64,000 nucleotides of DNA from Geomonas subterranea (GTDB lineage Bacteria > Desulfobacterota > Desulfuromonadia > Geobacterales > Geobacteraceae), in contig NZ_CP077683.1 of the NCBI RefSeq assembly GCF_019063845.1, positions 2,666,001-2,730,000 on the forward strand, read 5' to 3'. Positions 9,471-18,848 of the stretch are shown piece after piece. Made by a program: the position numbers and the translations under genes. The notes under the pieces were generated by a model that searched no databases, was not told where the DNA came from, and worked only from the letters and a program-made list of their open reading frames with translations. The first letter of the stretch is position 1, and every line of letters starts with the position of its first letter.

Positions 9471-10277
9471 TTATTTCTGCACCCCTTGCAGCACCCCTTG
9501 TTTTAAAGCGGATACGAACGAGGAGAGTTCACGCAGGAGCTCCTCCCCCTGGTACTTCTCGAAAAACTTCACCAGGACACTCCCCACCACCACGCCGTCT
9601 GCGACGCTGGCGACCTGGCCGGCCTGCTCCGGAGTGGAGATGCCGAAGCCCACCACGAGGGGGAGGTCCAGGGCGTTACGCACCTCGGTCACGCGTCCTG
9701 CCAGCGTATCGGCGACCGCGGTCCTCGCGCCGGTCACCCCGGTGACCGAGACGTAGTAGATGAAGCCGGAGCCCAGGCGGGCCACAGAGTCGACGCGGGA
9801 GGTGTCTGAGGTGGGGGTCAGCAGGAAGATCAGGTCCAGCCCGCAGCGGTCGGTATGATCCTTCAGCTCGGCCGCCTCCTCGGGGGGAAGGTCGACCACC
9901 AGCAGGGCGTCCACCCCGGCCTTGGCGGCGTCGCAGGCGAAACGCTCGGCACCGTAGGCGAAGATCGGGTTGAAATACCCCATGAGGACGACGGGGATCT
10001 GGGTGCGGGTCCTGAGCCGGGCCACCATCTCCAGGATCCCCGGCAGGGTGGTCCCCGCCGCCAGGGCGCGGTCGGAGGAGAGCTGGATGGTCGGACCGTC
10101 GGCCATGGGATCGGAGAAGGGAACCCCGAGTTCGATCAGGTCGGCGCCCGCCTTCTCCAGTTCCAGCACGACCTGCTCGGTGCTGGCGAGGTCGGGGTCG
10201 CCGGCGGTGACGAAGGTCACCAGCGCCTTTTCCCCGCGTGCTTTCAGTGCTGCGAATCTATCGGCAATCCTGCTCAT
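9471..10277 (-). CDS. trpA: Tryptophan synthase alpha chain
   Basis: TrpA cleaves indole-3-glycerol phosphate to indole, which passes to TrpB. The signature [17 protein letters not shown] places the catalytic residues at E49 and D60, the same numbers as in the enteric enzyme. I chose the ATG at 10277 ([12 protein letters not shown]) because AAGGAG sits 6 bases upstream; an ATG five codons earlier has no such site. The phosphate-binding GFGIS and VVGSVLV segments are present. trpB is not in the window: the gene upstream is a chemoreceptor on the same strand, separated by a terminator. Confidence 0.95.
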   Translation of the reverse strand: MSRIADRFAALKARGEKALVTFVTAGDPDLASTEQVVLELEKAGADLIELGVPFSDPMADGPTIQLSSDRALAAGTTLPGILEMVARLRTRTQIPVVLMGYFNPIFAYGAERFACDAAKAGVDALLVVDLPPEEAAELKDHTDRCGLDLIFLLTPTSDTSRVDSVARLGSGFIYYVSVTGVTGARTAVADTLAGRVTEVRNALDLPLVVGFGISTPEQAGQVASVADGVVVGSVLVKFFEKYQGEELLRELSSFVSALKQGVLQGVQK

Positions 10278-10295
10278 TGTCACTCCTTGCAACCC

Positions 10296-10319
10296 GTTCT
10301 ACGCTCTGTGTTCTACGTT
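10296..10319. repeat. GTTCTAC heptamer array, third copy
   Basis: Three degenerate heptamers (GTTCTAC, GCTCTGT, GTTCTAC) lie just upstream of the trpA ribosome site. They match the inverted pair at 2834-2946. Confidence 0.65.
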
Positions 10320-10385
10320 GAAGAAGCGTCGCTTCGGGCTTTTGGGTCGTTTCCGGCGGTGTCCGCGGCCGGCCTCCCCTTATAA

Positions 10386-10415
10386 CAAAAAAAGTCCCCC
10401 TCGGGGAGAGGGGGA
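10386..10415 (-). terminator. Rho-independent terminator after the chemoreceptor gene
   Basis: On the minus strand CCCCCTC pairs with GAGGGGG around a 5-base loop, and a run of seven T follows after one C. It ends the cytochrome-porin/cytochrome/chemoreceptor operon and separates it from trpA. Confidence 0.8.
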
Positions 10416-10452
10416 TTTGGTCAGTACCGCAAAAAAATTCGCCGGAGGCGTC

Positions 10453-12657
10453 CTAGATCTTGAACGCTTCCATCTCCTGCTTCAGCATCTCGGTCTGGCG
10501 GAACAGCTTGTAGACCGCCTCGTCCATGACCCGGGTCGCCTCCAGGTTGGCATCGGTGGCCTCCTGGATATCCTCGACGGACCTGACGATCTGCTCGGAA
10601 CCCCGGGACTGCTCGTCGCAGGCACGCTTGATGTGGCGGATCATCTCGGTGATGCTCTCGGTGGACTGGGCGATCAGGTTCCCCACCTTGTTCTGCTCGC
10701 GGGTGGAGGAAAGGACCTGGGAGGTCAGGCTCTTCATGTTCTCGACGGCGGCCATGATCAGCTCGCTCCCCTGTCCCTGCTCGCGGGTCGCCTTGGCGAT
10801 CTGGGCCACCATCTCGGAGACCTGCTCCATCGCCTCGCGGATCATCTGGCTCCCCTTGGCCTGCTCGACCGTGGTGCGCGCGATCTCGGTCACCTGGGCG
10901 GTCGCCTCGGTGACGCCGACCACGATCTTCGTGAGCGCCTCACCCGACTTCTGCGACAACAGCTCGCCGTCGGCGATGGAGCGCTCGGCCTGATCGATGG
11001 CGTCCACGGCGCGGTGCGTCTCGTCCTGGACGGCCCGGATGACCTGGGATATCTCGCGGGTGGAGACGGAGGTGCGCTCGGAGAGCTCCTTGATCTCGTC
11101 GGCGACGACGGCGAAACCCTTGCCGTGCTCGCCGGCCTGGGCAGCGATGATGGCGGCGTTCAAGGCTAGGAGGTTGGTCTGCTCGGCCACCTCGTCGATC
11201 ACCGAGAGGATGTCGCCGATGTCGGCGGCCCGCTCGGAGAGGGTGGCGATGACCTCGCTGGTGATCAGGGAGGCGCGCTTGATCTCCTGCATCCCGGTGA
11301 TCATCGCGTCGACGGCCTCGCGCCCGGTCTCGGCGTCGATGCGCACCGCCTTGGAGATGGCCGCGGTCTCGTTGGCGTTTCTTTCCACCTGCTTGATGGA
11401 GCTGTCCATTTCCATGACGGAAGAGGCCGTGGCGGTCGAGACTTCCATGAGGCTCACCACGCCGTTGCCGACCTGCTTGATGGATGCCCCCATCTCGACG
11501 ATGGAGGAGCTCACCTCGTTCACCGACAGGGCCAGGTTCTCCATGTTCTGCACCACCTCCTCGACGCTGGAGGCCATCTCGAGGATGGAGGAGGAGCTTT
11601 CGGAGGCGGAAATGGAGAGGGAGTCGACCCCCTGGGCCACCCCCTTCACCGAGGTGTTGATCTGGACGATGGCGGCGGAGGTCTTGGAGACGCTCTCGGC
11701 CTGGGTCTTGGCGGAGCCGACCACGGAGTGGGAGGCCTTGGCCATGGTATCCGATATTCCCGCCAGTTCGTTGGAGGAGCGGGAAACCTTGCCGATCATC
11801 CCGGAGAGCCTGCCGACCATCTCGTTGAAGTCGCTCCCGAGTTTGCCGATCTCGTCGTGGCTCCCCATCTCGACCCTGGCGGTCAGGTCGCCATCGGCGC
11901 CGCTGTTGACCGCCTCGGCCATCACCCGGACGCGCGAGACGATGTTGCGCGTGATCAAAAGGCCGAGGGCGACCGCCAGCGCCGCCGCGACCACGATCAC
12001 CAGCGTGAAGGTGATCCCCGCGGACTGCTGGATGGCGCTGACCTGCTTGTTCGCGTCGGTCATCCGGTTGCCGACCTCTACCAGGATGTCGTCCAGATCC
12101 TCCTTGGCCTTGTCGTTGGCCGTGGCGATCTCCTCGTTGGCCAGCTGGTTCAACCGCTGGTCGGCCAGGGCGTCCTTGGCCGCCTGGCTCATCACGCCGG
12201 CCGGAACCCCCTTCATGAGCGTCTGCTTGCGCGCGATCAGCTCGTCTGCGACCTTCTCGAACTCCGCCCAACTCACCAGGAACTGCCGGGTGCGCTTCTC
12301 GATCACGCTACCCTTTGCCACCGGGAGCACCCCGAGCTTCTTGTTCCCGTCCAGAATGATCTGGGCCTGGCTCAAGAGGGTGTCCCGCTTCATCTGGTAG
12401 TCCTCGATGTACTCCTGGAGCTTCTCCGGATCGTTGGGAACGAGGGCCGCCTGCATCAGGCTCACGTGGCAGTACTTCTGCGTGACACCCATGAGGAGCA
12501 CCAGCTTCTGCTGCTTGGAGAGCTGCTCCAGGATGTTCTGGATCTGGCCGCCGACCCTCTTGATGTTGAGCGCGCCGAAACCGCCGGTGAAGGCGACCAG
12601 GAGGGCCATGATCAGGAAGGACCCGATCAGGCGGGTACGCAAGGTCAGGTCTTTCAT
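10453..12657 (-). CDS. Methyl-accepting chemotaxis protein
   Basis: A 734-residue inner-membrane chemoreceptor. A first membrane helix spans about 9-30, and a periplasmic helical region of about 180 residues (four-helix-bundle type) follows. The second membrane helix is near 214-236, then a HAMP domain and a long methyl-accepting coiled coil. The highly conserved CheA/CheW-contact hairpin reads [21 protein letters not shown]; the usual R of the E-A-A-R-A-G consensus is Q here, a slight deviation. The start lies 5 bp after the stop of a monoheme cytochrome gene, and its ribosome site (GGAG) falls inside that gene's end, which implies co-translation. The context suggests sensing linked to redox or electron-acceptor conditions, but the ligand is unknown. 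Confidence 0.93.
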   Translation of the reverse strand: MKDLTLRTRLIGSFLIMALLVAFTGGFGALNIKRVGGQIQNILEQLSKQQKLVLLMGVTQKYCHVSLMQAALVPNDPEKLQEYIEDYQMKRDTLLSQAQIILDGNKKLGVLPVAKGSVIEKRTRQFLVSWAEFEKVADELIARKQTLMKGVPAGVMSQAAKDALADQRLNQLANEEIATANDKAKEDLDDILVEVGNRMTDANKQVSAIQQSAGITFTLVIVVAAALAVALGLLITRNIVSRVRVMAEAVNSGADGDLTARVEMGSHDEIGKLGSDFNEMVGRLSGMIGKVSRSSNELAGISDTMAKASHSVVGSAKTQAESVSKTSAAIVQINTSVKGVAQGVDSLSISASESSSSILEMASSVEEVVQNMENLALSVNEVSSSIVEMGASIKQVGNGVVSLMEVSTATASSVMEMDSSIKQVERNANETAAISKAVRIDAETGREAVDAMITGMQEIKRASLITSEVIATLSERAADIGDILSVIDEVAEQTNLLALNAAIIAAQAGEHGKGFAVVADEIKELSERTSVSTREISQVIRAVQDETHRAVDAIDQAERSIADGELLSQKSGEALTKIVVGVTEATAQVTEIARTTVEQAKGSQMIREAMEQVSEMVAQIAKATREQGQGSELIMAAVENMKSLTSQVLSSTREQNKVGNLIAQSTESITEMIRHIKRACDEQSRGSEQIVRSVEDIQEATDANLEATRVMDEAVYKLFRQTEMLKQEMEAFKI

Positions 12658-12662
12658 TATGA

Positions 12663-13022
12663 TTACTTCTCCGCTTCGGTGAGGAGGTAGTTCATCAGCT
12701 CGACGGAGGCCTTCACTTCGGCCTTGTTCATGTTGGAGTCAGGCTTTCTGAGCATCTTGATGCCGTAGGCCTTGGTGGCGTTGCGGTCGAAAGGCTGCCC
12801 GGAGATGGGGGCCACGCCGGTCTGGATGGCGACGATGGTGCGCTCCAGGGTGTGGCACTTGACGCACTTCACGCGCACGATCTCGTAATTGGCCTTCATG
12901 GCCGGCGGGAAGCTGGTCGGGTCGAGACGCATGGCGTCGCCTTTGCCGACGACCCTGAGGCCGGCATGGGCGGTGGTAGCTGTTGCGGCAACAAGGAGCA
13001 TGGTAACAACGAGCTTCTTCAT
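12663..13022 (-). CDS. Small periplasmic monoheme c-type cytochrome
   Basis: The ATG at 13022 has a strong ribosome site (GGAGG) and gives [20 protein letters not shown], a clear Sec signal peptide, and a mature protein of about 100 residues. One heme site, CVKCH, is preceded by a conserved-looking [17 protein letters not shown] segment. M108 or M116 in the C-terminal half could supply a sixth ligand. It lies between a heme-carrying porin and the chemoreceptor, 62 bp and 5 bp away, so all three probably form one operon. Its partner is not identified. Confidence 0.85.
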   Translation of the reverse strand: MKKLVVTMLLVAATATTAHAGLRVVGKGDAMRLDPTSFPPAMKANYEIVRVKCVKCHTLERTIVAIQTGVAPISGQPFDRNATKAYGIKMLRKPDSNMNKAEVKASVELMNYLLTEAEK

Positions 13023-13084
13023 AATAGGTCCTCCAAATATTGTCGGCGGCGGCAGCCGCCGTTTGGGCATGTCCGGCCCCTCAG

Positions 13085-14389
13085 CTACAAGCTGAAGGCG
13101 ATGGAAGCAAAGGCGATGTTGCCTGTTCCTTCCGGGGCAATGCTGTGGGTGTATTCAACCGACATCCGCACGTTCTGCAGCGGGGAGTAGGCGATGGCCG
13201 GGGTCAGGCGTTTGATGGTTCCGTAACCGGCGTTAAGGTACTCGTAGCGGAAAAGCGGGACGAGGTTCACCGGTGCGCCCAGGTAGTATTCACCCTCGAG
13301 GGTATAGGCTTTGCTGTCCACGACCGCATCGAACGATGCGAATTCGGGGTTGGAATCGCGCCCGAAACTGCCGCTTCCCTTAAGGTGCAGCCGTTGGTAA
13401 AGGATGTCCGCCTCCGCGCCTATCCTGCGGAAGTTGTTGAGGTTCTGCGCGACGCCGTTGGCGTTGAACTCACCGTTTTGGCCCCAGTAGCCGAACCCGC
13501 CCAGGGTGACGCTCAGGAAGTCCCACACGCTGTCCTTCTCCAGGTCGACTTCGGGTTCCTTCCCTTTCAGGTCGGTGCCGCCGATTTTGAGCGAGATATG
13601 TCCGTAGCCGTCTTCCCGGTCCTGGCCGTTTCGATCCACGACGCCGGCAGCGACGAAGAGGCGGTTACCCAGCAGGGCGTTCAACTCCACGCCGTCCTCG
13701 GTGGCATCGCTGCTGAAAGGGGAGAGGCCGACGCGGTAGGTGGTGGAGGCATAGGAGGGAACCGGAAGGATGCGGTTACTCTTCTTCCACATGGAAAGCT
13801 TGGGTTCGAAGCGCCCCACCTTCACGTTGACAGGGGAGCCGAAGGCTTGGCGCCAGACAAGGAACAACTCGTCGAGATCGGGATCATTTCCCGGGGGGAC
13901 ATTGGTGTTGTTGGCGGGGTTTAAGAGCGACGAGGCCCGCTGCATCCCCTGAGAGTAGAGATTGTACGTGGCGAAGAAACCAAAGAGGTCGCGGAAGGAG
14001 CCCCCGGCCTGCAGCGTGATCGACCTGGTGGAAAGATCGAGCTTGTTTCCGTCCGCGGCATCCTCGTCATAGGCGAGGTCAGCGCTCGCGGTAAGCGAGA
14101 CCGGTAACTGCTGGGGCAGGCCCGAGATGACGGACCACTCGTTGCCCGGTTCGGCGCCCTGAGCGCCCCCCTTCGCGCCCTCCTTCTTGTGAGGATAAAC
14201 GTATCCGTTTTTCAGGAAGGCGTCGCCGAACTCGTTGAGCTCGGGATAAATTGTGTGACAGGTGGAACATTCGGTCTTGTGCTGCCGGCTGAAAGCCGGG
14301 ATGGCGTTTGCCGTGCCCGGAGCCAGCAGAGGAGCACAGGAGATACCGAGAAGGAACATGACCGCTGCAGTTTGCTTTTTCAGAAACAT
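13085..14389 (-). CDS. Outer-membrane beta-barrel protein with an N-terminal heme c site
   Basis: The ATG at 14389 (GGGGGA upstream) gives MFLKKQTAAVMFLLGISCAP and a cleavable signal peptide. The mature protein begins IPAFSRQHKTECSTCHTIYP, with one CXXCH heme site, followed by about 330 residues of alternating beta-strand pattern ending in F-S-L, typical of an outer-membrane barrel C-terminus. This heme-plus-porin arrangement (CHTIYPELNEFGDAF) occurs in several metal-respiring bacteria; no specific name is assigned. It heads an operon with a monoheme cytochrome and a chemoreceptor. Electron exchange across or at the outer membrane is inferred. Confidence 0.75.
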   Translation of the reverse strand: MFLKKQTAAVMFLLGISCAPLLAPGTANAIPAFSRQHKTECSTCHTIYPELNEFGDAFLKNGYVYPHKKEGAKGGAQGAEPGNEWSVISGLPQQLPVSLTASADLAYDEDAADGNKLDLSTRSITLQAGGSFRDLFGFFATYNLYSQGMQRASSLLNPANNTNVPPGNDPDLDELFLVWRQAFGSPVNVKVGRFEPKLSMWKKSNRILPVPSYASTTYRVGLSPFSSDATEDGVELNALLGNRLFVAAGVVDRNGQDREDGYGHISLKIGGTDLKGKEPEVDLEKDSVWDFLSVTLGGFGYWGQNGEFNANGVAQNLNNFRRIGAEADILYQRLHLKGSGSFGRDSNPEFASFDAVVDSKAYTLEGEYYLGAPVNLVPLFRYEYLNAGYGTIKRLTPAIAYSPLQNVRMSVEYTHSIAPEGTGNIAFASIAFSL

Positions 14390-14633
14390 AGTTGGTCCCC
14401 CACATGCAATCAACATATATATTAGATTACGCTAACACTATTTCAGCGGCTCAATCCCTCGCCAAATGCATAGTTGGCGCACTCGGACTGATGATTAATA
14501 CAATATTGCCGAAGTGAAGTCAACTTAACAAAAAGGCTGTCAGGGCGGCTGTGAGCTAACACTCATTTTTCTCTACTTTTTTGCTATAGAAAATGTTATA
14601 AGGTAGCGTCTTAAATCTCAGGGAGGGCCTGCT

Positions 14634-16466
14634 ATGCTGCTAAAAAGCCTTGTTTTCCTCATTCTCACTACGCTCCTGGCGGCGGGGTGCGGAGGTGGTT
14701 CCGCCAACAACGAAACCGGGGTCTCGAAGCTGGCCCAGTCCCAGAAGTGCATGAGCTCCGACTGCCACGCCAGGTCGGAATCACCGGGCACCAAAGCATT
14801 GATCGTGCAGGAGTGGATGAATTCCACGCACAACCTCAACAACGGTGCGGGATGCGCCGACTGTCACGAGCCCCACCCCGGCCACCCGGAATCCTGTTCC
14901 AAATGCCACGGGGGAGGAAGCGGCGTAGCCACCAAGAACCCCGACGCGGTCGGCAAGTGCAACAAATGCCACGGGCTCGCGCACCCCGATGACATCCAGA
15001 TGAGGCTCGCGCCGCAGCATTACGGCAACACGACCGATACGGGCGCCAGCCGCGCCTCGTACGTCAGTTCCAATTACGTCGGCAACTGCCGCAAGTGCCA
15101 CAACCCGCACGACCCGACCACAGCGATGTCCGCCAACGCCGAGTGGGCTCAGTCCGGGCACGGCGACGTCCTCTCCGGCGCGCGAACCCGCTACGATTTC
15201 AAGACCCGCGGCAGCTACGAACCGGTAAACCTGACCTTCCAGTACTACTGCGTCCGCTGCCACACCTCCACCGGGTACGTCAACTTCGTGACCAGCGGCT
15301 TCACCGACCTGAAACCCTTCGCGGGTCCCGGCTTCGCGGTGGTGCAGAACTACCCGGTCAAAGTCGCGGCCGGTCTCTTGCAGCCTGCGGACACCCCCTC
15401 GCCGGACAAGTCCAGGGAAGTCACCGCCTGCAACGTCTGCCATGACAACGGAGAAGGCCGGGCCTACAGCTGGGCGACCCGCGCAGTACCAGCTTACAAC
15501 GGATACTACAACTTCTCGTCCGCCAACAGTTCCCCGACCGTAAAGCTCAACAACAAGGTGATAGCCTACCCCAACGTGACCGACTCCAACGTCTGCGTCC
15601 CCTGCCATTCCGGCCGCGGCATCGGTTCCATGATCTATGACGCAGTGGCCGCCGGGATGGACTTCAGCAACACCAACGCCCCCGGAGCCCACGACCGCGC
15701 CGCCGCTCTCCTTACACTCCGCACCGGAGGCTACGAGTTCACCGGCAGATCCTACGTCCCGGCCAGGTTCCTCCACGGGAAAATCGGCGTGGCCAACGAG
15801 CACGGCACCGGCTACGACGGTCCCTGTGTCACCTGCCACATGAAAACTCCGTCCCCGCACGGTTTTCTCCCGGTGGAGAAGGACGGCGCCGGCAGGATAT
15901 CCTCCATCGTCAGCACGGCGTGCGCCCACTGCCACACCGGTGACCCGGTACAGATGACTGCGGCCGTCCTGCAAGAGGAGAAGGACGGATACGCCGCGGC
16001 ACTCGCCATGCTGAACGTCCTGAAGACGGATTCCACGCTGCCGACCAACACCCTCAACCCCGCGCGTTCCAAGGTGCGTCCCCTGGCGAACAAGAACTCC
16101 GACTACAACGCGGCCTTCCCCGGCGGCGGCGCGAACACCATGGGGGCCTTCTTCAACTCGAGCCTGCTGCAGAACGACCCCGGTGCCTTCGCGCACAACC
16201 ACCTGTACACCAAGCGCCTCATCTACGACTCGATCGACTGGCTGAGCAACGGCGTTCTCGACAACGATGTCGAAGCTGCGATCAACAACGCAACCCTGGC
16301 AGTTGACGACAGGACCGGCAAGGTATCTCTCAGCAATCCGCTGAGGGCGGGAGTGTATTTCGTTCCGGCACAGCTTCCGACCGTCCCGTACGCCGCGCTG
16401 CTCGACCCGGTCAAAGCGGCCGCCATCCATTACCTCATGGGCGGACCCGGCGGGGCACGCCCGTAG
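14634..16466 (+). CDS. Multiheme c-type cytochrome lipoprotein (nine CXXCH plus one CX4CH)
   Basis: A 610-residue lipoprotein. The signal peptide ends in a lipobox (LLAAGC) followed by a GGGSA linker. Heme sites in order are CMSSDCH (a CX4CH form), CADCH, CSKCH, CNKCH, CRKCH, CVRCH, CNVCH, CVPCH, CVTCH and CAHCH. The last 150 residues have no heme motif and include an aspartate/asparagine-rich helical tail. It is likely surface- or periplasm-facing on the outer membrane and acts in extracellular electron transfer. A well-spaced GGAGGG lies before the ATG. An AT-rich promoter region with a TATAAG-like -10 element lies at about 14585-14605. No close named relative is recognised. Confidence 0.85.
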   Translation: MLLKSLVFLILTTLLAAGCGGGSANNETGVSKLAQSQKCMSSDCHARSESPGTKALIVQEWMNSTHNLNNGAGCADCHEPHPGHPESCSKCHGGGSGVATKNPDAVGKCNKCHGLAHPDDIQMRLAPQHYGNTTDTGASRASYVSSNYVGNCRKCHNPHDPTTAMSANAEWAQSGHGDVLSGARTRYDFKTRGSYEPVNLTFQYYCVRCHTSTGYVNFVTSGFTDLKPFAGPGFAVVQNYPVKVAAGLLQPADTPSPDKSREVTACNVCHDNGEGRAYSWATRAVPAYNGYYNFSSANSSPTVKLNNKVIAYPNVTDSNVCVPCHSGRGIGSMIYDAVAAGMDFSNTNAPGAHDRAAALLTLRTGGYEFTGRSYVPARFLHGKIGVANEHGTGYDGPCVTCHMKTPSPHGFLPVEKDGAGRISSIVSTACAHCHTGDPVQMTAAVLQEEKDGYAAALAMLNVLKTDSTLPTNTLNPARSKVRPLANKNSDYNAAFPGGGANTMGAFFNSSLLQNDPGAFAHNHLYTKRLIYDSIDWLSNGVLDNDVEAAINNATLAVDDRTGKVSLSNPLRAGVYFVPAQLPTVPYAALLDPVKAAAIHYLMGGPGGARP

Positions 16467-16474
16467 GGCAAGCC

Positions 16475-17005
16475 ATGAAGATACTGCTGCACATATGCTG
16501 CGCCCCGTGCGCCATCTACCCGGTGAAGGAGCTGAGGTCCGCCGGGCTCGACGTCACGGGGCTCTTCTTCAACCACAACATCCACCCGTACACCGAGTAC
16601 AAGCTGCGCATGGAAGCGCTGAAGACCTACTCGAAGCTGGTGGAACTTGAGGTGCTGTACCGGGAGGAATACCTCCTGGAGGAGTTTCTTTCCAACGTGG
16701 CGGGCGAGCCGCAGGGGCGCTGCGCCTACTGCTACCGCTCCCGTTTGGAGGAGGCCGCGCGGAGCGCGGCGGAACTTGGTTTCAAGAGATTCACATCGAC
16801 CCTGCTTTACAGCCGCTATCAAAACCAGCAGATGATCCGCGAACTCGGTGTCAAACTGGGCGAGCGCTACGGCGTGGAATTCCACTACGAAGACTTCCGT
16901 ACCGGCTGGCAGGAGGGGATCAACCTCTCCAAGGAGATGGGGCTGTACCGCCAGAAATACTGCGGCTGCATCTACAGCGAGAAGGAACGCTACGTCAGGA
17001 AATAG
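16475..17005 (+). CDS. queH: Epoxyqueuosine reductase QueH
   Basis: QueH reduces epoxyqueuosine to queuosine in tRNA anticodons and is an analogue of QueG. The conserved HICCAPC at residues 6-12, the CAYC pair (C83/C86) and the C-terminal YCGC are the metal/cluster ligands of this family (formerly DUF208). The 176-residue length is typical. The start lies 8 bp after the cytochrome stop, so the genes may be cotranscribed, although the functions look unrelated. Confidence 0.92.
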   Translation: MKILLHICCAPCAIYPVKELRSAGLDVTGLFFNHNIHPYTEYKLRMEALKTYSKLVELEVLYREEYLLEEFLSNVAGEPQGRCAYCYRSRLEEAARSAAELGFKRFTSTLLYSRYQNQQMIRELGVKLGERYGVEFHYEDFRTGWQEGINLSKEMGLYRQKYCGCIYSEKERYVRK

Positions 17006-17020
17006 CGACTCAGGGGAAAC

Positions 17021-17067
17021 CTAAAAGGGGACAGGCTCCGCAGGTGCCTGTCCCCTTTTCAATTTTG
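17021..17067 (+). terminator. Strong hairpin terminator after queH
   Basis: A 14-bp perfect stem (AAAAGGGGACAGGC/GCCTGTCCCCTTTT) with a 9-base loop, followed by CAATTTT. The same GGGGACAGGC core appears in hairpins at 27812 and 52804, so it is also a dispersed repeat. Confidence 0.8.
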
Positions 17068-17070
17068 TAG

Positions 17071-17162
17071 GGGCGAATGATTATTCGCCCAGCCGCTCGT
17101 GCCCCTACCGCTGCTATGGCAAAATAGACGCTGCGGCACGGGGGGCGAATGATTATTCGCCC
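17071..17162. repeat. Palindromic repeat A, copies 2 and 3
   Basis: Two copies of GGGCGAATGATTATTCGCCC at 17071-17090 and 17143-17162, 72 bp apart in the same orientation, between queH and the DUF2905 gene. The GTAGG before copy 2 and CCTAC after copy 3 extend the palindrome on opposite sides. Confidence 0.88.
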
Positions 17163-17252
17163 CTACAGGTCCCTTGACGGGAGGGGCATCGTCGCCGGAA
17201 CAGACTCTGTTCCCCGTCAGGGCCCGGATCCACCAGACAACAAAGGACTCTC

Positions 17253-17465
17253 ATGCCCTCCTTTGGCAAATCCCTCATCATCCTCGGCCTTATCATCGCC
17301 GCCATCGGCGCGCTCTTCACCCTCGCCGGCCGTATCCCGTGGCTGGGACGGCTGCCGGGCGACATCTACGTGAAGAAGGAGAACTTCACTTTCTACTTCC
17401 CGCTCGCCACCAGCATCATCATCTCGCTGGTGCTCTCCTTCATCCTCTGGCTGTTCCGCAGGTAA
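17253..17465 (+). CDS. DUF2905 family small membrane protein
   Basis: A 70-residue protein with two membrane helices (about 6-24 and 48-67) and the characteristic loop GRIPWLGRLPGDIYVKKENF between them, which identifies the DUF2905 family. Its function is unknown. An AAAGGA site lies before the ATG. It sits alone, convergent with hpnI. Confidence 0.88.
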   Translation: MPSFGKSLIILGLIIAAIGALFTLAGRIPWLGRLPGDIYVKKENFTFYFPLATSIIISLVLSFILWLFRR

Positions 17466-17532
17466 AGCAGCCCCCCTCGTCCACCGCTCCCCTCTCCGGA
17501 GGGAGGAAGCGGCTGCCGTCTCTTTAATGCTC

Positions 17533-17706
17533 CCCCTCACTGGCCCTCCCCCTCCGGGGGAGGGAACGGTGCACCATCCGTCAAGGGATTTCCATTACGC
17601 CCACCGTGCAGAGGTTCCTCCGTATCCAGAGAGAAACTGTACGTTTAGTCCGCTGCACGCGAACCCGCGTCCCCCCCTTTGCGAAGGGGGGACAGGGGGA
17701 TTTGCT
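17533..17706. repeat. GC-rich palindromic intergenic repeats at the hpnI 3' end
   Basis: Two hairpin-forming blocks: CCCTCCCCCTCCGGGGGAGGG at 17540-17560 and CCCCCCTTTGCGAAGGGGGG at 17670-17689. The second lies inside the hpnI reading frame and encodes part of its C-terminus. Confidence 0.75.
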
Positions 17707-18848
17707 TTTTCTCCCACCGGCACTATCCGTCCCCCCTTCTCCAGCAGGAACAGATCCCCGCGCCAGCGCACCCGGTTTCCGATGAGCGACAGCGCCCAGA
17801 CGCCGAAAGAAAGCGCGTCCCGCAGCGGCAGGAGCCAAAGCCAGCGCGGCAGGAGTCGGTCCTGCACCAATAGCCGGCTGTACGTGGTGCAAACGGCCGC
17901 CCGCACTAGGTAAAGGAGCGCCGCCGCCAGCCATCCCGCCGCCGTGAATCCCGAGAGCAGCAGCGCTACAAGCGCCCCCGGAAACGGGAGCGTGATGCCG
18001 GAAGCCAGATACCCTCCCGGCCGGGAAACCCGCATGGTGCGCCCCCAGCGCAGCTGTCGCGACAGGAGCTCGGAGAGTCTCTCGTCCCCGCGCATCATGC
18101 TTTCCACGAAGTACGGCGATAGCTCCAAGCGATAGCCGGCCCTGTGGATCATGTTCCCCAACTGGTAGTCGTCAGCGAGATAGTCGACCAGTGCCTCGAA
18201 GCCTCCGATCCGCTCCAGCGCCTCCCGGCGCACCGCCATCGACGCCCCCAGTGCGAACGAAAGCCCCTCCAGTTTCAGCGCAGCCATCACGTTGGGTATC
18301 ATCTCGCAGCAAAAACCGAGCGCCTCGATGGCGCAGCCGGTCCCTTTCACCTCGGAGCTTCGGTACAGCGAAGTCACCAGTCCGACCTCAGGGTCGGCGA
18401 AGGGGGCGCAGACCTGGCGCAGGTACTGATCCTCCACCCTGATGTCGCTGTCACAGACCACCAGCAGCGGATGCTTCGCCTTCGCGTAGGCGTGCATAAG
18501 GTTGCAGACCTTGTAGTTGGCCCCGTGGATGGCCGGGTCGATAACCAGCTCGATATCCGTTTCCCGGTAGGTCTGCATCAGCTGCCGGATGATGGGAATC
18601 ACGGGGTCGTCGTGAGAGGCGACGGCGAAGACGATCTGGTAGCAGGGGTAGTCCTGCCGGCAGAAAAAGGAAAAGTTTTCGAAGCTGTCGCCGTCCACGC
18701 CCCGCACCGGTTTCAGGATGGAGACCGGCGGCGCGTAGTCCGGCAGCCCGGCGGACGCAGCGAAGAAGCTGCGGCCGCAGTGAAGCGTGATCGCGGCGTA
18801 AGCGAGGGAAGGTGCGATGGCGAGGAACGGGAGGGCTTGGCGCAGCAT
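17595..18848 (-). CDS. hpnI: Hopanoid glycosyltransferase HpnI (with repeat-encoded tail)
   Basis: A GT21/ceramide-glucosyltransferase-like enzyme. In the hopanoid pathway HpnI transfers an N-acetylglucosamine unit to bacteriohopanetetrol. The processive-type motifs are visible: CDSDIRV, DDYQLG and the R-Q-L-R-W box, with membrane helices at the N-terminus and after the catalytic domain. The ATG at 18848 overlaps the stop of the methyltransferase gene as TGATG, so translation is coupled; an upstream in-frame ATG would start inside that gene. The product has 417 residues. The last 40 or so (from about EKANPPVPPSQRGGRG) are encoded by an intergenic palindrome and are not expected in the family. 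Confidence 0.85.
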   Translation of the reverse strand: MLRQALPFLAIAPSLAYAAITLHCGRSFFAASAGLPDYAPPVSILKPVRGVDGDSFENFSFFCRQDYPCYQIVFAVASHDDPVIPIIRQLMQTYRETDIELVIDPAIHGANYKVCNLMHAYAKAKHPLLVVCDSDIRVEDQYLRQVCAPFADPEVGLVTSLYRSSEVKGTGCAIEALGFCCEMIPNVMAALKLEGLSFALGASMAVRREALERIGGFEALVDYLADDYQLGNMIHRAGYRLELSPYFVESMMRGDERLSELLSRQLRWGRTMRVSRPGGYLASGITLPFPGALVALLLSGFTAAGWLAAALLYLVRAAVCTTYSRLLVQDRLLPRWLWLLPLRDALSFGVWALSLIGNRVRWRGDLFLLEKGGRIVPVGEKANPPVPPSQRGGRGFACSGLNVQFLSGYGGTSARWA

